This document shows positions 25,231 to 34,462 of a stretch of 64,000 bases of DNA, in pieces. The notes beneath the pieces are model-generated. The model did no database searches. It was not told the origin of the DNA and saw nothing but the letters and a program-made list of their open reading frames with translations. This stretch comes from RYN-133 sp963708645. Its GTDB lineage: Bacteria; Actinomycetota; Actinomycetes; Mycobacteriales; Jatrophihabitantaceae. Both the position numbers and the translations under genes were made by a program. The stretch covers positions 186,001-250,000 of the forward strand of contig CAVPTA010000006.1 in assembly GCA_963708645.1 (NCBI GenBank), in the 5' to 3' direction. Within the stretch, counting starts at the first letter, position 1. Every line of letters starts with the position of its first letter.

Positions 25231-26559
25231 TCACCAACGGGTGTACAGCAGCGTCTGCACGAGCAGCGCCGTGACAAGTTGCGTAGCGAACAGCCCTCGT
25301 CGCCATCGCGGCGGCAGTAGCGCGACACCGAGCAGCAGCCAGGGCACGAACGGCAGCCAGATGCGTTCGACCTCGGCCTTACTCAACAGGGATGCGTCCG
25401 CCGCGACGATGCAGGCCACCGCGGCAACGGTCAGCACCGCCACGGGGCGCGATGCGAGCCGGCTGTGCACGATCCCGCGCATCCGTCCCGCAGCCGCCCC
25501 TACCGAGGGGCCTAGCGCGAGTCCGGCGGCGATCGCCAGCGCGGCGAGGTCACCCCACAACCAGTAGCTCGCGGGACGGGTCGAGGCGATACCCGAGTAG
25601 TAGCGAGCCTTGACGACCGGCAACGCCTGCCACCACGCGAACCCGTTCGCGGTGAAGGCCGCGACGACGGCGCCCGCACCGACGAGCGCATAGGGGAGTG
25701 GGCGCCACGTCCGTGCTGCGACCAGCACTCCGACCGCCAACACTGCGACGAGCGCCAATCCGTACGACAGATACGGACAGGCGCAGAGCAGCACGCCGGC
25801 GCCGACGGCCCAGCCGATGCGTCGTCGCCTCGATGCCGAAGCGGCCAGCGCGCACAGTCCCCATGCGGCGACGGCGGTGAACACCGCATCGCCTGACACG
25901 GCAGACCAGATCGCGGCCGGGCCGAAGACGAGAAACGGCACCGCACGGCGCGCCAACAGCTCGGCACCGAGCAGGCGCATCGTGAGAGCCACGGCCACCG
26001 GCGTCGTCGCCGCGATGACGGTGACGACCAGCGCAGCAGCCAGCGCACCGCCGAGGTGCAGTCGCACGAGCAGCACGAAGAACAGCAGGGCTCCGGGCGG
26101 ATGTCCCGCTACATGGGTCGGCCACGAGTCGGGCGAGAACTCGCCGATGTGTGCGACGAAGTGGTGCAGCAGCGCGGAAACGCCGTGCACGTGCCGGGCT
26201 GTCACCAGGTACTCACCGGGTGTTTCGATGGTCGCTGCCAGGCCGGCGCGTCCGTCTACGACCGCGAGCGCTGTGAGCCAGGCGAACGCGGCCGCGAACG
26301 CGGCGAGCATGAGCGTGCGCCACCTCAGCCGGTGGCTCAGCGTCAGAGCCCAGCGCCAGGCACCGACCGCGATCAGGACCGACGGAACGGTGCCCGGCCC
26401 GAAGCGCGGGCGCCACCGTGCAGTCAGCGGGGCGAACGAATTCGCGTGCACGTGCCACTGGAAGATCGCCGGGATCAGCAGGCCGGCAAGCAGGATCGCG
26501 GTGACCGCAAGCAGGCCTCGTCCGGGCCAGGTGCGCACCCACGCAGACGGACGCACCAT
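25231..26559 (-). CDS. Polytopic membrane protein, possible GT-C glycosyltransferase
   Basis: 442 residues with about eleven hydrophobic helices. The first external loop after helix 2-3 carries acidic and His residues (HHFVAHIGEFSPDSWPTHVAGHPPG) as in polyprenol-phosphate-dependent GT-C mannosyltransferases, but no family motif is certain. Its 3' end is 1 base from the convergent epimerase stop. It probably belongs to the same envelope pathway as the GT2 operon. A TAGCGT element 7 bases before the ATG suggests leaderless transcription. Confidence 0.7.
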   Translation of the reverse strand: MVRPSAWVRTWPGRGLLAVTAILLAGLLIPAIFQWHVHANSFAPLTARWRPRFGPGTVPSVLIAVGAWRWALTLSHRLRWRTLMLAAFAAAFAWLTALAVVDGRAGLAATIETPGEYLVTARHVHGVSALLHHFVAHIGEFSPDSWPTHVAGHPPGALLFFVLLVRLHLGGALAAALVVTVIAATTPVAVALTMRLLGAELLARRAVPFLVFGPAAIWSAVSGDAVFTAVAAWGLCALAASASRRRRIGWAVGAGVLLCACPYLSYGLALVAVLAVGVLVAARTWRPLPYALVGAGAVVAAFTANGFAWWQALPVVKARYYSGIASTRPASYWLWGDLAALAIAAGLALGPSVGAAAGRMRGIVHSRLASRPVAVLTVAAVACIVAADASLLSKAEVERIWLPFVPWLLLGVALLPPRWRRGLFATQLVTALLVQTLLYTRW

Positions 26560-26566
26560 GGCGCCG

Positions 26567-26572
26567 ACGCTA
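26567..26572 (-). promoter_or_regulatory. TAGCGT -10 element, leaderless promoter
   Basis: TANNNT on the minus strand placed 7 bases before the ATG at 26559, the spacing of leaderless actinobacterial transcripts. No ribosome binding site is present in the 7-base gap. Confidence 0.4.
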
Positions 26573-26766
26573 ACGGCCGGCCGCGGTTGCCACCGGGTCA
26601 GCGGGTGATCGGTAAGACGATCGCAAGGACGAGCTCAGGGGACTGCCACAGAAACGGGTGTACCGGACCGTAGCGATCGGGGTGACAGTACGGCCGGCAC
26701 ACCCTGACTATCCGATCGGCACGGCGAATGCAGTTCTTAGTACCTGCGCCGAGCTGCTCGCCGGAC

Positions 26767-26791
26767 GTTTGAGACGTGCCTAGCCGGGTAT
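26767..26791 (+). promoter_or_regulatory. SigB/SigF-type stress promoter of the catalase gene
   Basis: GTTT at 26767-26770, spacer of 15, GGGTAT at 26786-26791: a full match to the general-stress sigma consensus. It lies 55 bases before the catalase GTG. The rest of the 286-base gap before the catalase gene shows nothing else I can name. Confidence 0.65.
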
Positions 26792-26845
26792 GTCAATTAG
26801 TGGCGTTATGAACAGATTTCGCCTCTCGATGCAGTGGGAGACGTA

Positions 26846-28369
26846 GTGACAGATCAGCAAGTTCCTCCAACCACGACAGACGCCGGTGTTCCGGTCGCCA
26901 GCGACGAGCATTCACTCACCGTCGGCCCCGGCGGCCCGATCCTGCTCCAAGATCATTACCTGATCGAGCAGATGGCGAACTTCAACCGTGAGCGCATTCC
27001 CGAGCGCCAACCGCACGCCAAGGGAGGCGGCGCGTTCGGCACGTTCGAAGTGACCGACGACGTCAGCGCGTACACGCGCGCTGCGGTGTTCGCGCCCGGC
27101 GAGCAGACCGACGTCCTCGCCAGGTTCTCCACGGTCGCCGGCGAGCGTGGCAGCCCCGATACCTGGCGCGATCCGCGTGGCTTCGCGCTGAAGTTCTACA
27201 CGCGCGAGGGCAACTTCGACCTCGTCGGCAACAACACCCCGGTGTTCTTCATCAAGGACCCGATGAAGTTCCAGCACTTCATCCGTTCACAGAAGCGTCG
27301 CGTCGACAACAACCTGCGCGACCATGACATGCAGTGGGACTTCTGGTCGCTGTCGCCGGAGTCGGCACATCAGGTGACCTGGCTGATGGGTGACCGCGGG
27401 ATCCCGCGCACGTGGCGGCACATGAACGGCTACGGCAGCCACACCTACATGTGGATCAATGCGGCGGGCGAGCGGTTCTGGGTGAAGTACCACTTCAAGA
27501 CCGACCAGGGGATCGAATGCTTCACGCAGGACGAAGCCGATCAGATGGCCTCGGCCGATACCGATTACCACCAGCGTGATCTGTTCGATCACATCGCCGA
27601 CGGCGAGTTCCCGTCGTGGACGTTGTACGTGCAGATCATGCCGTTCGAGGAAGCGAAGACGTATCGGTTCAACCCGTTCGATCTGACCAAGGTGTGGCCG
27701 CACGGCGACTATCCGTTGCAGCGGGTCGGGACGCTCACGCTGAACCGCAACGTGACCGACTACCACACCGAGATCGAGCAGGCGGCCTTCGAGCCCAACA
27801 ACATCGTCGCCGGGACCGGCCTGTCGCCCGACCGCATGTTGCTCGCGCGCGGGTTCTCGTACTCCGACGCGCACCGCGCGCGGCTCGGGGTCAACTACCG
27901 GCAGATCCCGGTCAACTCGCCGCACGTCGAGACGCACAGTTACTCGAAGGACGGCGCGATGCGGGTCAAGAACGTCTCGGATCCGGTGTACGCACCGAAC
28001 TCCTACGGCGGACCGGCTGCGCAGCCCGAACTCACCGACGACGGCGGGCATTGGTACGCCGACGGCGAGATGGTGCGATCGGCGTACGTCTCGCACGAGG
28101 AGGACGACGACTGGGGCCAGGCGGGCACGATGGTGCGCGAGGTCCTCAACGACGACGAACGTGGCCGACTCGTCGACAACATCGTCGGACACCTTCTGAA
28201 CGGGGTGAGCGAGCCCGTGCTGGCCCGCGCGTTCGAGTACTGGCGCAACGTCGACAAGGATCTCGGCGACCGTATCGAGTCCGGCGTCCACGCCAAGAGC
28301 GATGAGAAGGATCCGAAGGCTGCCGACCAAGGCAACCCCGCCCGATCGTCGATGCAGCAGAAAGCCTGA
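26846..28369 (+). CDS. Heme catalase, small-subunit (clade 3) type
   Basis: 507 residues; decomposes hydrogen peroxide. The distal His57 is in ERQPHAKGGGAFG, the distal Asn is in DLVGNNTPVFF (about 129-130), and the proximal heme ligand Tyr339 is in RGFSYSDAHRARLG. The GTG at 26846 is preferred over the one at 26834 because GGGAG lies 5 bases before it. Length is typical of monofunctional small-subunit catalases. A near-perfect stress promoter precedes it and a 13-bp hairpin follows. Nearby DNA shows no catalase regulator. Confidence 0.95.
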   Translation: MTDQQVPPTTTDAGVPVASDEHSLTVGPGGPILLQDHYLIEQMANFNRERIPERQPHAKGGGAFGTFEVTDDVSAYTRAAVFAPGEQTDVLARFSTVAGERGSPDTWRDPRGFALKFYTREGNFDLVGNNTPVFFIKDPMKFQHFIRSQKRRVDNNLRDHDMQWDFWSLSPESAHQVTWLMGDRGIPRTWRHMNGYGSHTYMWINAAGERFWVKYHFKTDQGIECFTQDEADQMASADTDYHQRDLFDHIADGEFPSWTLYVQIMPFEEAKTYRFNPFDLTKVWPHGDYPLQRVGTLTLNRNVTDYHTEIEQAAFEPNNIVAGTGLSPDRMLLARGFSYSDAHRARLGVNYRQIPVNSPHVETHSYSKDGAMRVKNVSDPVYAPNSYGGPAAQPELTDDGGHWYADGEMVRSAYVSHEEDDDWGQAGTMVREVLNDDERGRLVDNIVGHLLNGVSEPVLARAFEYWRNVDKDLGDRIESGVHAKSDEKDPKAADQGNPARSSMQQKA

Positions 28370-28394
28370 CAGCACGTAGCCGGGCCGAACGACC

Positions 28395-28423
28395 AGCCGC
28401 GCCGCTCATCGAGCGGCGCGGCT
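28395..28423. terminator. Perfect 13-bp hairpin, terminator-like
   Basis: AGCCGCGCCGCTC, loop ATC, then the exact reverse complement. It lies 25 bases after the catalase stop, between convergent genes, with no U-tract on either side. It probably acts as a bidirectional, GC-type terminator. Confidence 0.65.
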
Positions 28424-28485
28424 GTCGTCGCTCAGGTCGTCTCCGTCCGGACCGGTTCCCGGGCGTGTGGCGGCCAAGCCGTGGA

Positions 28486-28544
28486 GGGGCAAAGCGGTGC
28501 GACGGCGGGGCAAGCGGTGCCTTACCAGCGGGGCAAAGCGGTAC
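28486..28544. repeat. Three copies of GGGGCAAAGCGGT(G/A)C
   Basis: Copies at 28486-28500, 28507-28520 (one A shorter) and 28530-28544, between the catalase terminator and the carboxylase stop at 28549. The spacing is about 21-23 bases. No protein or structure is suggested; function unknown. Confidence 0.5.
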
Positions 28545-28548
28545 GCGG

Positions 28549-31500
28549 TCAGCCAGCTTCGAGCGCGGCGATGATCCGGCCACGCAGTTCGTGGGCTCCG
28601 ATGACGGCATCGACCGAGCCGACTTCCACGGCTCGGTGGATGCTGTGGATCCGGTCGAACTCGGCGGCGACCTCACCCAGCTTCTCGGCCCGCACCGCGG
28701 TGCGGACGTCGCGAAGCTGAGCGGCGACCGGTGCGCGGTGGGCCTCGTCGGCCGAGCGCAGTGAGCGTTGCAGGTCGCGCACGCGCGCGTCGGAGTCGGT
28801 GCGTGTGTCGACCTCGCGGGCGAACACGACCGCAGCAGCCGGGGCACCGCCGATGACCGACGCATACGAACCTTCGACCGCGAGCACGGTCATGCGCGGG
28901 TTGAGCGCCTTCGAGAACACCACGAACGCGCCGCCGTGGTAGCGCGAGATCACACAGAACACGATCGGGCCGTCGAAGTTGACGATCGCGCGACCGATCT
29001 CGGCGCCGTACTCGAGCTGCAGGTTGCGCATCGAGTCCGGTGAACCGTCGAAGCCGGACAGGTTTGCCAGCACGACGAGCGGACGGTTCGCGCTTGCCGC
29101 GTTGATCGCCCGCGCTGCCTTCTTCGACGACTTCGGGAACAGTGTGCCGGCTGTGTAGGTGTCCGGCCCGTCGGTCGGCGGATACCCACGCCGCGGCACC
29201 GTGCGCGATTCGATGCCGATCAGGCACACCGGGTGCCCGCCGAGGTGCGCGTCGAACACGACCGCGGTGTCGGCGTCGGCCATCCCGGCCCAGCGTTCGA
29301 GCGTCGCGTGATCCTGGTCGGCGAGCGCGCGCATGACGGTGCGGATGTCGAACGCCTTCTTACGATCCGGGTTCGCGGTCGGCGAGAAGATGTCCCCGAC
29401 GGTCGTGAAGTCGCTGTCCGGAACGTCGTGCGGGGCAGTCGTGATGTCGCGATCTGGTGAGTCGACTGTCGCCACCCGACGAGGTGTCGACTCGCCAGGC
29501 GCGATGTAGGCGTGCTCGTAGTGCGCCAGGACGATGTCACGCGCGCTCTTGAGATCCGGCGCCCAGTACTGCGCCTGCCCGTTCGGCCCCATCACCCGGT
29601 CGTAGCCGCCGATGCCGAAGTTGTCCTCGGCCGACACGCCACCGCTGAAGTCCAGCGACTGCTTGCCGGTCAGCACCATCGCGCTGTCGGGCGTCATGAC
29701 GAGAATGCCCTTGGTGTGCATGAGCATTGTCGCTTCGGCGTTCCAGTAGGGCTGTGCGCCGACGTTGATCCCGGCGACGACGATGTTGATCTCGCCGCCC
29801 GCCTGGGTGAACTCGATGATGCGTTTGAGCGCGCGGGCGACCCAGTCCATGTTCTCGGTGCCCGAGTTCATCGCGATCCGAGCACCCGCCGACAGCGCGT
29901 ACCACTCGACCGGCACCTGCAACTCTTCGGCGAGATCGAGCGCGGCGTTCACGCGGGCGCACTCCGGCTCGGACAGCGCGCCGAGGGCGCGCGTCGAATC
30001 GCCGCTCAACAGCACGCGCTTGATGCCCTCGGGGTGCGCTTCGGTCGGCGTTGTCACCACGCCGACGACGATCGCGGCCTTGTTGAGTCCGGGTGCACGA
30101 TCGACCGGTACCAGCCGTCCGGCGTCGTCGAGATCGTGCTCGATCACCGAGCCCTGTTCACCCGCGACCATCGCGTGGATCTCGTACGGGTAGATCGTTC
30201 CGCGCCGTCTCGCGCGCACGACCTTCTGCGCGTAGTCGTCCATCGGCTTGAGCCGCTCGGTCGGCGGCGGTCCGACCGAGAACTGGACGCCGGTGCCAGG
30301 CTGGTAGTAGAACCGTCCGGCCACGGGAGCGAAGTCTGTGCCCGTCAACGGCACGCGGCCCTGGGCGAGCACCTCGTCGATGCCCGCCCCGGCCGTGATC
30401 GGCGCGATGCGGCGCCGCAGCGCGGTCAACTGATCGAGGTCGGCCTCGATGGGCGGCCAGATGTGCACCCAGACGTGGTTCATGTCGAGCGCGATCTGGC
30501 GCGTGGCGCGCAATGCACGCGCGCGCCGGATTCCCTCGACACAGTTGGCGATCGCCCGCTCGACCTGCGGCAGCGAACTGACATGGTCGTCGTCGTCGCG
30601 CACCACCGTGAGCTCGCGCACCTGGGTCATCGCGACCAGGCGCTGATCGGCCTCGTTGTCCTTGGCGATGCAGTGATAGAGCAGCACGTCCTCGGGCGCG
30701 TCGATACGCGTGATGTCGAAGTCGCGCAGGCGCCACAGGTCGAGGCGCCGGCCGACCATCGGGTGCAGCCCGCGCACCAGGTCGTCCTCGTACAGCGCAC
30801 CGCTGCGTGGCCGCACCGTGAAGTACGAGACGGCTCGGCCCGGACAGCAGACACCGACGGCCACGCGGCGCACGTCCTGCGTGAACGGCAGGGTGGTGAG
30901 CCGTTCGAGCAGCGCGCCGCAGCATTCGTTCGCGTCGTCGGGGGCGTCCGGCCAGGCGAGATACAGATCGACCACTGCCTCCTGGCCGGCGGCGCACGCT
31001 GCAACCTGCTCGGTGATCGCACGCGTGAGGCTGCTCTCAGCTGCGAGTTCGTCGAACGTCCCGACGGTCGACACGAGATGCGTCGGCCGGTCGTCGAGCA
31101 CGTAGTCGGCCACCGTCACCGGGCGTGACTCGATCTGCAGCGACCGCAGATCCTGCAACGCGTATTCGCGGTAGTGGCGACGGATCAGCACCTCGAGCAA
31201 CGGTTCCTGCGTCGGGACGCCGTCTTGGAGGCGGTCGCTGAGGAAGCTGACGATGCGTTCCGGAATCGCAGCCAGTGCGTCCATCCGCTCCGCCCGATCG
31301 GGCGAGTCAGGGTTGCTGGCCAGGTACGCAACCTCCGTCGGCACGCCGGCGAGCGCGTCGGCGCGTTCGCTGTCGACGACAGGCTGGTCGAACCAGCGGA
31401 ATCGCACGCTGCGGGCAAGGTCACCGACGGCGGCGAAGCGTAGCTGGGTGGCGAGCACCAATCGCTCGAGCAGGTCGCGCACCTGCAGCGCGCGATCGTC

Positions 31501-34050
31501 GTCCGGTGCGGGCTCGGTGTGCCAACGCTGCAGGATCGCGGTGACGATCGCGAGGTCGGGCGCAGACCGCTGCTGTGCAAGGAAGATCCGGAAGACCGCA
31601 CCCTCGAGATCAGGTGAGCGCTCGAGGTCGGTGACGCCGTAGTGCGCCAGCACGCTCTTGAGCTTGATGCTGAACAGCTCCGGCAGCCCGCTGCGTTCGA
31701 TGTCGAGGCCCTGCAGGTAGCTGTGGAAGTACTCGCGCGGGCTGTGCACCCGCAACTCCGTACGGGCTTCCTCGTCGGCGGGACGGTTGCGGCTCAGCTC
31801 AGCGAAGTCGGTGAACACGCTGAGCACATCGATCTCGCCGCACAGGACGTCCTCGCCGCGCTCTGCCGCGGCGTCGCGCTCGACGAGATAACGCTCCAAC
31901 GTGCCACCGTCGTCGCCCGGATCGACGTCGAAGCCGAGCAACACCGCCTTCAGGTCGGCGAGCGCCTCGGCGGTTTCGTCACTGCCCTGCGGCAGATCGA
32001 GATCGACCTCGACGGAAGCGACTGCCTCGACCTCATCGCCGATGGGCTCGAGCCGGATCAGCGGCGCGCCGGTCTCGACCTGGCTGCCGGCCGACACGTG
32101 CAGCTCGCGCACCGTCGCCGCGAACGGCGCGTTGATCCGCGTCTCCATCTTCATCGACTCGAGCACCAGGACGGGCGCACCCGCGGCAACTTCGGTGCCG
32201 ACGGCGGCCGGGGTCGCCACGACCAATGCGGGCGCGGGGGAGCGCAGCACGCCGCCCTCGTCGCGGCTGATGCGGTGCGCGACACCGTCGACCTCGACGA
32301 AGTGCACGGGTCCGTGCGTCGCGGTCAACAGCCGGTACGGCCGTCCGGACACGATCAGCCGGGTGCGGTGTGTGCCGAGCCGCTGCATCGTCGCGTTGAC
32401 GACGTGCGGGGTGCCGTTGTCGGTCACGGTCACGCGGAAGCGCTGGCTACCGATACGAGCGACCGCGACCTTGTAGCCCTGCCCGCGCAGCTTGAGATCG
32501 ACCGGTCGCGCGACGCGATGCTGCGCTTGCGGGCGTCCGCCCCGGGCGGTCTCGAGCAGGCGGGTGAGTTCGACCTGCTCGTCGTCCTCGTACGCCTCGA
32601 TGCCCGCGACGACGAGTGCGACGCCCGAATGGCGATCTTCCATGAGGCGACCCTGCGCGCGGACGCGGTCGATCCAGCCGGTGTCGGCGCTGGCGTCGAT
32701 GACCTCGGGCTGATCGAGCAGATCGAGCACGAAGCTCTTGTTCGTCGCCCCGCCCTCGATGACCACGGCGGTCTCTGATACGGCACGGCGCAGCCGTGCG
32801 AGCGCCTCCTCGCGGGTTCGTCCTGACGCGATGATCTTCGCGATCATCGAGTCGAAGTCGGCCGGGATCGTGTCGCCCTCGCTGACGCCGGTGTCGACGC
32901 GAATTCCCGGCCCGCTAGGCAGTTCGAGCAGTTCGATGCGTCCGGGTGAGGGCGCGAAGTCACGGTCGGCGTCCTCGGCGTTGAGCCGTGCCTCGATCGC
33001 ATGGCCGAATTCGTGCGGCTTCTCACCTGTGAGCCGTCCGCCTGATGCCACGTGCAACTGCAGCCGGACGAGGTCGGTGTCGGTCGTGATCTCGGTGATC
33101 GGGTGCTCGACCTGCAGCCGGGTGTTGACCTCGAGGAACGCGAACGACTTCTCGCCGGGGTGGTAGAGGAACTCGACCGTGCCGGCGCCGCAGTATCCGA
33201 CGGCCTGCGCGAGTCGCTCGGCGGAGGCTTTCAACTCATCGGTCTGTGCGGACGTGAGCAGCGGCGACGACGATTCCTCGATCACCTTCTGGTTGCGGCG
33301 CTGTACCGAGCAGTCGCGGACGCCGAGAGCCCAGGCCGTACCGTGACTGTCGGCGATGACCTGCACCTCGACATGGCGGGCGCCGGTGACGAGTCGTTCG
33401 AGGAACACGATGTCGTTCCCGAACGCACGTCCGGCCTCGTCGCGAGTGCGCTGGTAGGCATCGCGCATCTCGGCGTCGTCGTGGATCACGCGGATGCCGC
33501 GTCCGCCGCCACCGGCGGTGGCCTTGAGCATCACCGGATAACCGATCTCGTTCGCAGCCGCGAGCGCCGCATCGATCGTGTCGACCGAGCCGCGGCTCCA
33601 CGGCGCGACCGGGACACCGACCTCTTCGGCGATGAGCTTGGAACCGACCTTGTCGCCGAGTTTGCGCATCGCATCGGCGGACGGTCCGATGAAGGTGATG
33701 CCGAGTCGTGCGCACAGGTCGGCGAAGTTGGGATCCTCGGCGACGAAACCCCAGCCGACCCACACGGCGTCGGCTTCGGTGGCGAGCAGCGCGGTCTCGA
33801 GCAGGTCGTGATTGAGATACGGACGCGCCGCGGCCGGGCCGAGCGAGTACGCAGCGTCGGCCTCACGCACGAACATGGCAGCAGGCTCGGCATCGGTGTA
33901 CAGCGCGATGGTGCTGATCGGCTCGCCGTCGCGGTTCTCGGCATTGAAATCGCGGACGGCGTGGATCAGGCGCATCGCCGACTCGCCGCGGTTGACAACG
34001 GCGATGCGACGGAAGGTGAGACGTTCAGGAGCTGCGCTGCTCGACACCAT
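28549..34050 (-). CDS. Single-chain multidomain acyl-CoA (acetyl/propionyl-CoA) carboxylase
   Basis: 1833 residues. Biotin carboxylase is residues about 13-480 with the ATP-grasp Gly-rich loop ATAGGGGRGIR (177-187) and EVNTRLQVEH. The biotin carrier domain is about 600-675 with Lys634 in ESMKMET. A central region (about 700-1250) has no motif I can name but resembles the eukaryotic ACC linker. The carboxyltransferase is about 1290-1833, with SLDFSGGVSAEDNFGIGG (N-lobe) and RAIVNFDGPIVFCVISRYHGG (C-lobe). This is the eukaryote-like order in one chain; typical actinobacterial enzymes use separate alpha and beta subunits. It would make malonyl- or methylmalonyl-CoA. The frame is intact over 5.5 kb. 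Confidence 0.92.
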   Translation of the reverse strand: MVSSSAAPERLTFRRIAVVNRGESAMRLIHAVRDFNAENRDGEPISTIALYTDAEPAAMFVREADAAYSLGPAAARPYLNHDLLETALLATEADAVWVGWGFVAEDPNFADLCARLGITFIGPSADAMRKLGDKVGSKLIAEEVGVPVAPWSRGSVDTIDAALAAANEIGYPVMLKATAGGGGRGIRVIHDDAEMRDAYQRTRDEAGRAFGNDIVFLERLVTGARHVEVQVIADSHGTAWALGVRDCSVQRRNQKVIEESSSPLLTSAQTDELKASAERLAQAVGYCGAGTVEFLYHPGEKSFAFLEVNTRLQVEHPITEITTDTDLVRLQLHVASGGRLTGEKPHEFGHAIEARLNAEDADRDFAPSPGRIELLELPSGPGIRVDTGVSEGDTIPADFDSMIAKIIASGRTREEALARLRRAVSETAVVIEGGATNKSFVLDLLDQPEVIDASADTGWIDRVRAQGRLMEDRHSGVALVVAGIEAYEDDEQVELTRLLETARGGRPQAQHRVARPVDLKLRGQGYKVAVARIGSQRFRVTVTDNGTPHVVNATMQRLGTHRTRLIVSGRPYRLLTATHGPVHFVEVDGVAHRISRDEGGVLRSPAPALVVATPAAVGTEVAAGAPVLVLESMKMETRINAPFAATVRELHVSAGSQVETGAPLIRLEPIGDEVEAVASVEVDLDLPQGSDETAEALADLKAVLLGFDVDPGDDGGTLERYLVERDAAAERGEDVLCGEIDVLSVFTDFAELSRNRPADEEARTELRVHSPREYFHSYLQGLDIERSGLPELFSIKLKSVLAHYGVTDLERSPDLEGAVFRIFLAQQRSAPDLAIVTAILQRWHTEPAPDDDRALQVRDLLERLVLATQLRFAAVGDLARSVRFRWFDQPVVDSERADALAGVPTEVAYLASNPDSPDRAERMDALAAIPERIVSFLSDRLQDGVPTQEPLLEVLIRRHYREYALQDLRSLQIESRPVTVADYVLDDRPTHLVSTVGTFDELAAESSLTRAITEQVAACAAGQEAVVDLYLAWPDAPDDANECCGALLERLTTLPFTQDVRRVAVGVCCPGRAVSYFTVRPRSGALYEDDLVRGLHPMVGRRLDLWRLRDFDITRIDAPEDVLLYHCIAKDNEADQRLVAMTQVRELTVVRDDDDHVSSLPQVERAIANCVEGIRRARALRATRQIALDMNHVWVHIWPPIEADLDQLTALRRRIAPITAGAGIDEVLAQGRVPLTGTDFAPVAGRFYYQPGTGVQFSVGPPPTERLKPMDDYAQKVVRARRRGTIYPYEIHAMVAGEQGSVIEHDLDDAGRLVPVDRAPGLNKAAIVVGVVTTPTEAHPEGIKRVLLSGDSTRALGALSEPECARVNAALDLAEELQVPVEWYALSAGARIAMNSGTENMDWVARALKRIIEFTQAGGEINIVVAGINVGAQPYWNAEATMLMHTKGILVMTPDSAMVLTGKQSLDFSGGVSAEDNFGIGGYDRVMGPNGQAQYWAPDLKSARDIVLAHYEHAYIAPGESTPRRVATVDSPDRDITTAPHDVPDSDFTTVGDIFSPTANPDRKKAFDIRTVMRALADQDHATLERWAGMADADTAVVFDAHLGGHPVCLIGIESRTVPRRGYPPTDGPDTYTAGTLFPKSSKKAARAINAASANRPLVVLANLSGFDGSPDSMRNLQLEYGAEIGRAIVNFDGPIVFCVISRYHGGAFVVFSKALNPRMTVLAVEGSYASVIGGAPAAAVVFAREVDTRTDSDARVRDLQRSLRSADEAHRAPVAAQLRDVRTAVRAEKLGEVAAEFDRIHSIHRAVEVGSVDAVIGAHELRGRIIAALEAG

Positions 34051-34172
34051 GCCTCTGAGCCTGCCCTGTCCGGGCTATTACTAGCGAGTTACCCCCGGCA
34101 TCGCGTCTGCCGTGTCTCGCATCGGGCGCGCAGACACCGGGCACGCAGGTTGTGTGCGTACCTCGCCGGCTC

Positions 34173-34364
34173 TCAGCCGACTCTGAGCAGCGCGATGCCG
34201 AGCAGCGTCATCGCCAACACGAACCCGATCGTGCCGAGCAGGATCAGCATCTCGGTGCGGTTGTTCGTGATGCCGTCCTTGACCCGCGTCCCGGCGGTGA
34301 CCACGGCGGCGCCGGCATCGCGGGCGATTTCGGTGGGGTCCTTGCGCACGAGTGTGTCTGGCAT
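34173..34364 (-). CDS. Small single-pass membrane protein
   Basis: 63 residues: a polar N-terminus (KDPTEIARDAGAAVVTAG) and one C-terminal membrane helix (EMLILLGTIGFVLAMTLLGIALL). It has the layout of tail-anchored small proteins of unknown function. The window's other small membrane genes have similar composition. It lies 122 bases upstream of the carboxylase start in the same direction but is probably independent. Confidence 0.6.
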   Translation of the reverse strand: MPDTLVRKDPTEIARDAGAAVVTAGTRVKDGITNNRTEMLILLGTIGFVLAMTLLGIALLRVG

Positions 34365-34450
34365 GCACCAAGCCTCCCCGAGCGGCCAGGCGCATATCCG
34401 TGATCACCGCTCGACGTGCGATGGGTCACATCTGCCGGGTGGGCGTGGAT

Positions 34451-34456
34451 TAGCCT
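34451..34456 (+). promoter_or_regulatory. TAGCCT -10 element, leaderless promoter
   Basis: TANNNT six bases before the GTG at 34463 of the winged-helix DNA glycosylase-like gene. The intervening GGCGAG is too close to serve as a ribosome binding site on a leadered message. Confidence 0.45.
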
Positions 34457-34462
34457 GGCGAG

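Noticed and set aside
29512..31128. Long 538-residue open frame on the plus strand inside the carboxylase gene
   Set aside because: Runs antisense to conserved carboxylase sequence; high-GC DNA gives long open frames opposite real genes, and its composition is Arg/His-rich with no domain.
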